From: Mesorhizobium sp. AR10
Lineage (GTDB): Bacteria; Pseudomonadota; Alphaproteobacteria; Rhizobiales; Rhizobiaceae
Reading direction: 5' to 3'
NCBI RefSeq assembly: GCF_024746795.1
Contig: NZ_CP080524.1
Coordinates: 1,426,001-1,490,000, forward strand
DNA: 64,000 nt
Part shown: positions 62,486-64,000 of the stretch, in pieces
Layout: each line of letters starts with the position of its first letter
Numbering within the stretch: the stretch's first letter is position 1
Notes under the pieces: model-generated
Databases searched by the model: none
What the model was told of the DNA's origin: nothing
Seen by the model: the letters and a program-made list of their open reading frames with translations, nothing else
Translations under genes and position numbers: made by a program

Positions 62486-63325
62486 TCACCCCTGCCTTCT
62501 CGCCATAAAGGCCAGCCGCTCGAACAGATGCACGTCCTGTTCGTTCTTCAGCAGCGCACCATGAAGCTTGGGCAATGCATTCTTCGGGTCGGCGCGCAGA
62601 TCCTCCGGCGCGATGTCGTCGGCGACCAGCAGCCTGATCCAGTCGAGCGCTTCGGAGGTCGAAGGCTTCTTCTTCAGCCCCGGAACATCGCGGATCTCGT
62701 AGAACTGGGTGAGTGCCGCGCGCACCAGGCTGTGCTTGATGCCGGGATAGTGGACTTCGACGATTTTGTGCAGTGTCTCGACGTCGGGAAAGCGGATGTA
62801 GTGGAAGAAGCATCGGCGCAGGAAAGCGTCCGGCAGCTCCTTTTCATTGTTGGAGGTGATGATGACGATCGGCCTGACCGCGGCGCGAATGGTCTCGCCG
62901 GTCTCGTAGACGAAGAACTCCATCCTATCGAGTTCCTGCAGCAGGTCGTTGGGAAATTCGATGTCGGCCTTGTCGATCTCGTCGATCAGAAGCACGACCT
63001 TCTTGCCGGCGGCGAAGGCCTCCCACAGCTTGCCGCGCTTGATGTAGTTCCTGATATCGTTGAATCTGATATCGCCGAGCTGGCTGTCGCGCAGTCGCGA
63101 AACGGCGTCATATTCGTAGAGGCCCTGCTTTGCCCTGGTGGTCGACTTGACGTGCCATTCGATCAGGTCGAGGCCAAGTGCGGCTGCAACCTGCCTTGCA
63201 AGTTCGGTCTTGCCGGTACCCGGCTCGCCCTTGACCAGCAATGGCCGCTCCAGTGCGATCGCCGCGTTGACAGCCACCATCAGATCCTTGTCGGCGACGT
63301 AGGCCGCCGTGCCTTCGAAACGCAT
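62486..63325 (-). CDS. MoxR-family AAA ATPase
   Basis: 279 residues. Walker A is GEPGTGKTELARQVA, Walker B is VVLLIDEIDKADIEFPNDLL, and sensor residues lie in VIITSNNEKELPDAFLRRCF. This is the MoxR/RavA AAA class, which acts as a chaperone with VWA-domain partners; the VWA gene lies downstream on the same strand (60595-61785). A long open frame on the opposite strand is a shadow. Confidence 0.95.
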   Translation of the reverse strand: MRFEGTAAYVADKDLMVAVNAAIALERPLLVKGEPGTGKTELARQVAAALGLDLIEWHVKSTTRAKQGLYEYDAVSRLRDSQLGDIRFNDIRNYIKRGKLWEAFAAGKKVVLLIDEIDKADIEFPNDLLQELDRMEFFVYETGETIRAAVRPIVIITSNNEKELPDAFLRRCFFHYIRFPDVETLHKIVEVHYPGIKHSLVRAALTQFYEIRDVPGLKKKPSTSEALDWIRLLVADDIAPEDLRADPKNALPKLHGALLKNEQDVHLFERLAFMARRQG

Positions 63326-63750
63326 TTTTGCTCCCTGGTTACTATGGCAACCGTAAGGAGGCGAACTGGCCAGCGCAAGGCGCGCCGATGTCGCGAGCTC
63401 GGCGTGGGCTCGGGTGGCAGGGTCGTGTTGCGAATAAAGCCGCCTTGCATGCCTGTCTCACTGGCGCTTGGCCGACCATCGGCCTATATTGGGTGTGACG
63501 GTCTGCGCTTCCCGGCAGGAGAACATTTTCCCCGGGGCCTTAATGATCCCTAGGGAGCTGTCCCTGGGAAGACCCGTGGGTTTTCTCATACGGCGCCCAC
63601 CTACTTTGTAGGTTCCCGGGATCGCTCTCTCCACCGGTTGTGTGGATCGTCACTCAAGGTCAAGCATCCACTGACATTTCGGTGGATCATGCGGTAGAAA
63701 ACGTCGTTCCTGCCCCTCCGTTCAAATCCGACCTTTTCTACCTTGGCTCC
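63326..63750 (+). other. Intergenic region between moxR and fau containing the 6S RNA
   Basis: About 425 bases between divergent genes. The left 150 bases hold the moxR promoter side; 63498-63640 is the 6S RNA candidate. A TATATT (63485-63490) is positioned about ten bases before the RNA's likely first base. No protein gene is seen. Confidence 0.6.
63498..63640 (+). ncRNA. ssrS: 6S RNA
   Basis: The segment shows a long imperfect stem (GCGCTTCCCGG near 63505 with CCCGGGATCGC near 63615). It has an asymmetric centre around CCCTAGGGAGCTGTCCCTGGG-like blocks and the alphaproteobacterial 6S landmark CCTACTTTGTAGGTTCCCGG. It lies directly upstream of the 5-formyltetrahydrofolate cyclo-ligase gene, the classical ssrS-ygfA arrangement. 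6S RNA mimics an open promoter and holds housekeeping RNA polymerase in stationary phase. Ends are approximate. Confidence 0.8.
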
Positions 63751-64000
63751 ATGACCTCTCCAAAAGAACTCAAAAAACACCTCCGCAAGGAAGCACTCGG
63801 CCGCCGCGATGCGCTGGATGCGTTCTGGCGGGTGGAGGCGGCGCTCGAAATGGCCGAGACGGCGCGCGATCATCTAGCGGTCGAGCCGGGCCAGATCGTG
63901 TCCGGCTTCTGGCCGATGCGCTCGGAGGTCGACGTGCGGCCGCTGATGTTCGCCTTGCGCGAGCAAGGGGCAAGGCTTTGCCTGCCGGCCATTCTCGACA
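63751..64000 (+). CDS. 5-formyltetrahydrofolate cyclo-ligase, 5' part only
   Basis: The ATG at 63751 opens MTSPKELKKHLRKEALGRRD, continuing with PGQIVSGFWPMRSEVDVRPL and LREQGARLCLPAILD, the N-terminal half of the YgfA/5-FTHF ligase family; the window ends after 83 codons. The enzyme recycles 5-formyl-THF to methenyl-THF. Its position after the 6S RNA is conserved in many proteobacteria and supports both assignments. Confidence 0.92.
   Translation, partial: MTSPKELKKHLRKEALGRRDALDAFWRVEAALEMAETARDHLAVEPGQIVSGFWPMRSEVDVRPLMFALREQGARLCLPAILD

Noticed and set aside
62279..63553. A 424-codon plus-strand frame opposite moxR
   Set aside because: It is antisense to a clear AAA ATPase and its sequence is a shadow of it.

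Overview
The window looks like a chromosomal segment of a Mesorhizobium-type alphaproteobacterium (Hyphomicrobiales). It is GC rich. The order rplU-rpmA-GNAT-obgE-proB-proA-nadD-rsfS-rlmH-envC-ctpA-deacetylase-rppH is the usual rhizobial one. GapR (DUF2312), a DUF6867 gene inside the liv operon, hydroxyproline catabolism and several rhizobial intergenic palindrome families are also present. The assignment rests on gene content and order; no database search was possible.

Bases 1 to about 15,100 are an integrated accessory element. It ends at the 3' end of a tRNA-Ser(CGA) gene (15102-15191, minus strand), with a tyrosine recombinase reading away from the tRNA (13641-14930). Its other end lies to the left of the window. 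It carries a primase-helicase followed by two clusters of 9-bp repeats, a serine recombinase, ribbon-helix-helix-like regulators, a protein with a HEPN-type RxxxxH motif, a two-gene pentapeptide-repeat cassette and several small unknown proteins. No capsid, tail, conjugation or partition genes are visible, so it resembles a phage-satellite-like or other non-structural integrative element with possible defence cargo.

From 15.2 to 31 kb is housekeeping backbone: ribosomal proteins L21 and L27, Obg GTPase, proline synthesis (proB, proA), NAD synthesis (nadD), ribosome maturation factors (rsfS, rlmH) and a cell-wall and protease group (EnvC-like, CtpA, divergent polysaccharide deacetylase, RppH). 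An MFS transporter and an MscS channel sit between nadD and rsfS.

From 31 to 46.5 kb is mainly amino-acid and envelope metabolism: alr-dadA (D-alanine), a phospholipase D-like plus phospholipase A2-like lipoprotein pair, mmsA, regulators, and a GntR-controlled trans-4-hydroxyproline operon (deaminase, GNAT, FAD dehydrogenase, 2-epimerase). A stand-alone ectoine-synthase-like gene with a divergent LysR regulator follows, then a decayed duplicate of the 3' end of the epimerase gene.

From 46.7 to 53.1 kb is a complete branched-chain amino-acid ABC transporter (livH, livM, livG, livF, DUF6867, substrate-binding protein). Pyruvate carboxylase, gapR, an ArsC-type reductase, msrB, a metallo-beta-lactamase-like protein and a MoxR/VWA pair follow. 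The window closes with a 6S RNA candidate and the start of 5-formyltetrahydrofolate cyclo-ligase.

Noteworthy structure outside the genes includes three families of long intergenic palindromes, several starting exactly at the stop codon of the upstream gene. L21 and LivG also share the same C-terminal add-on domain.
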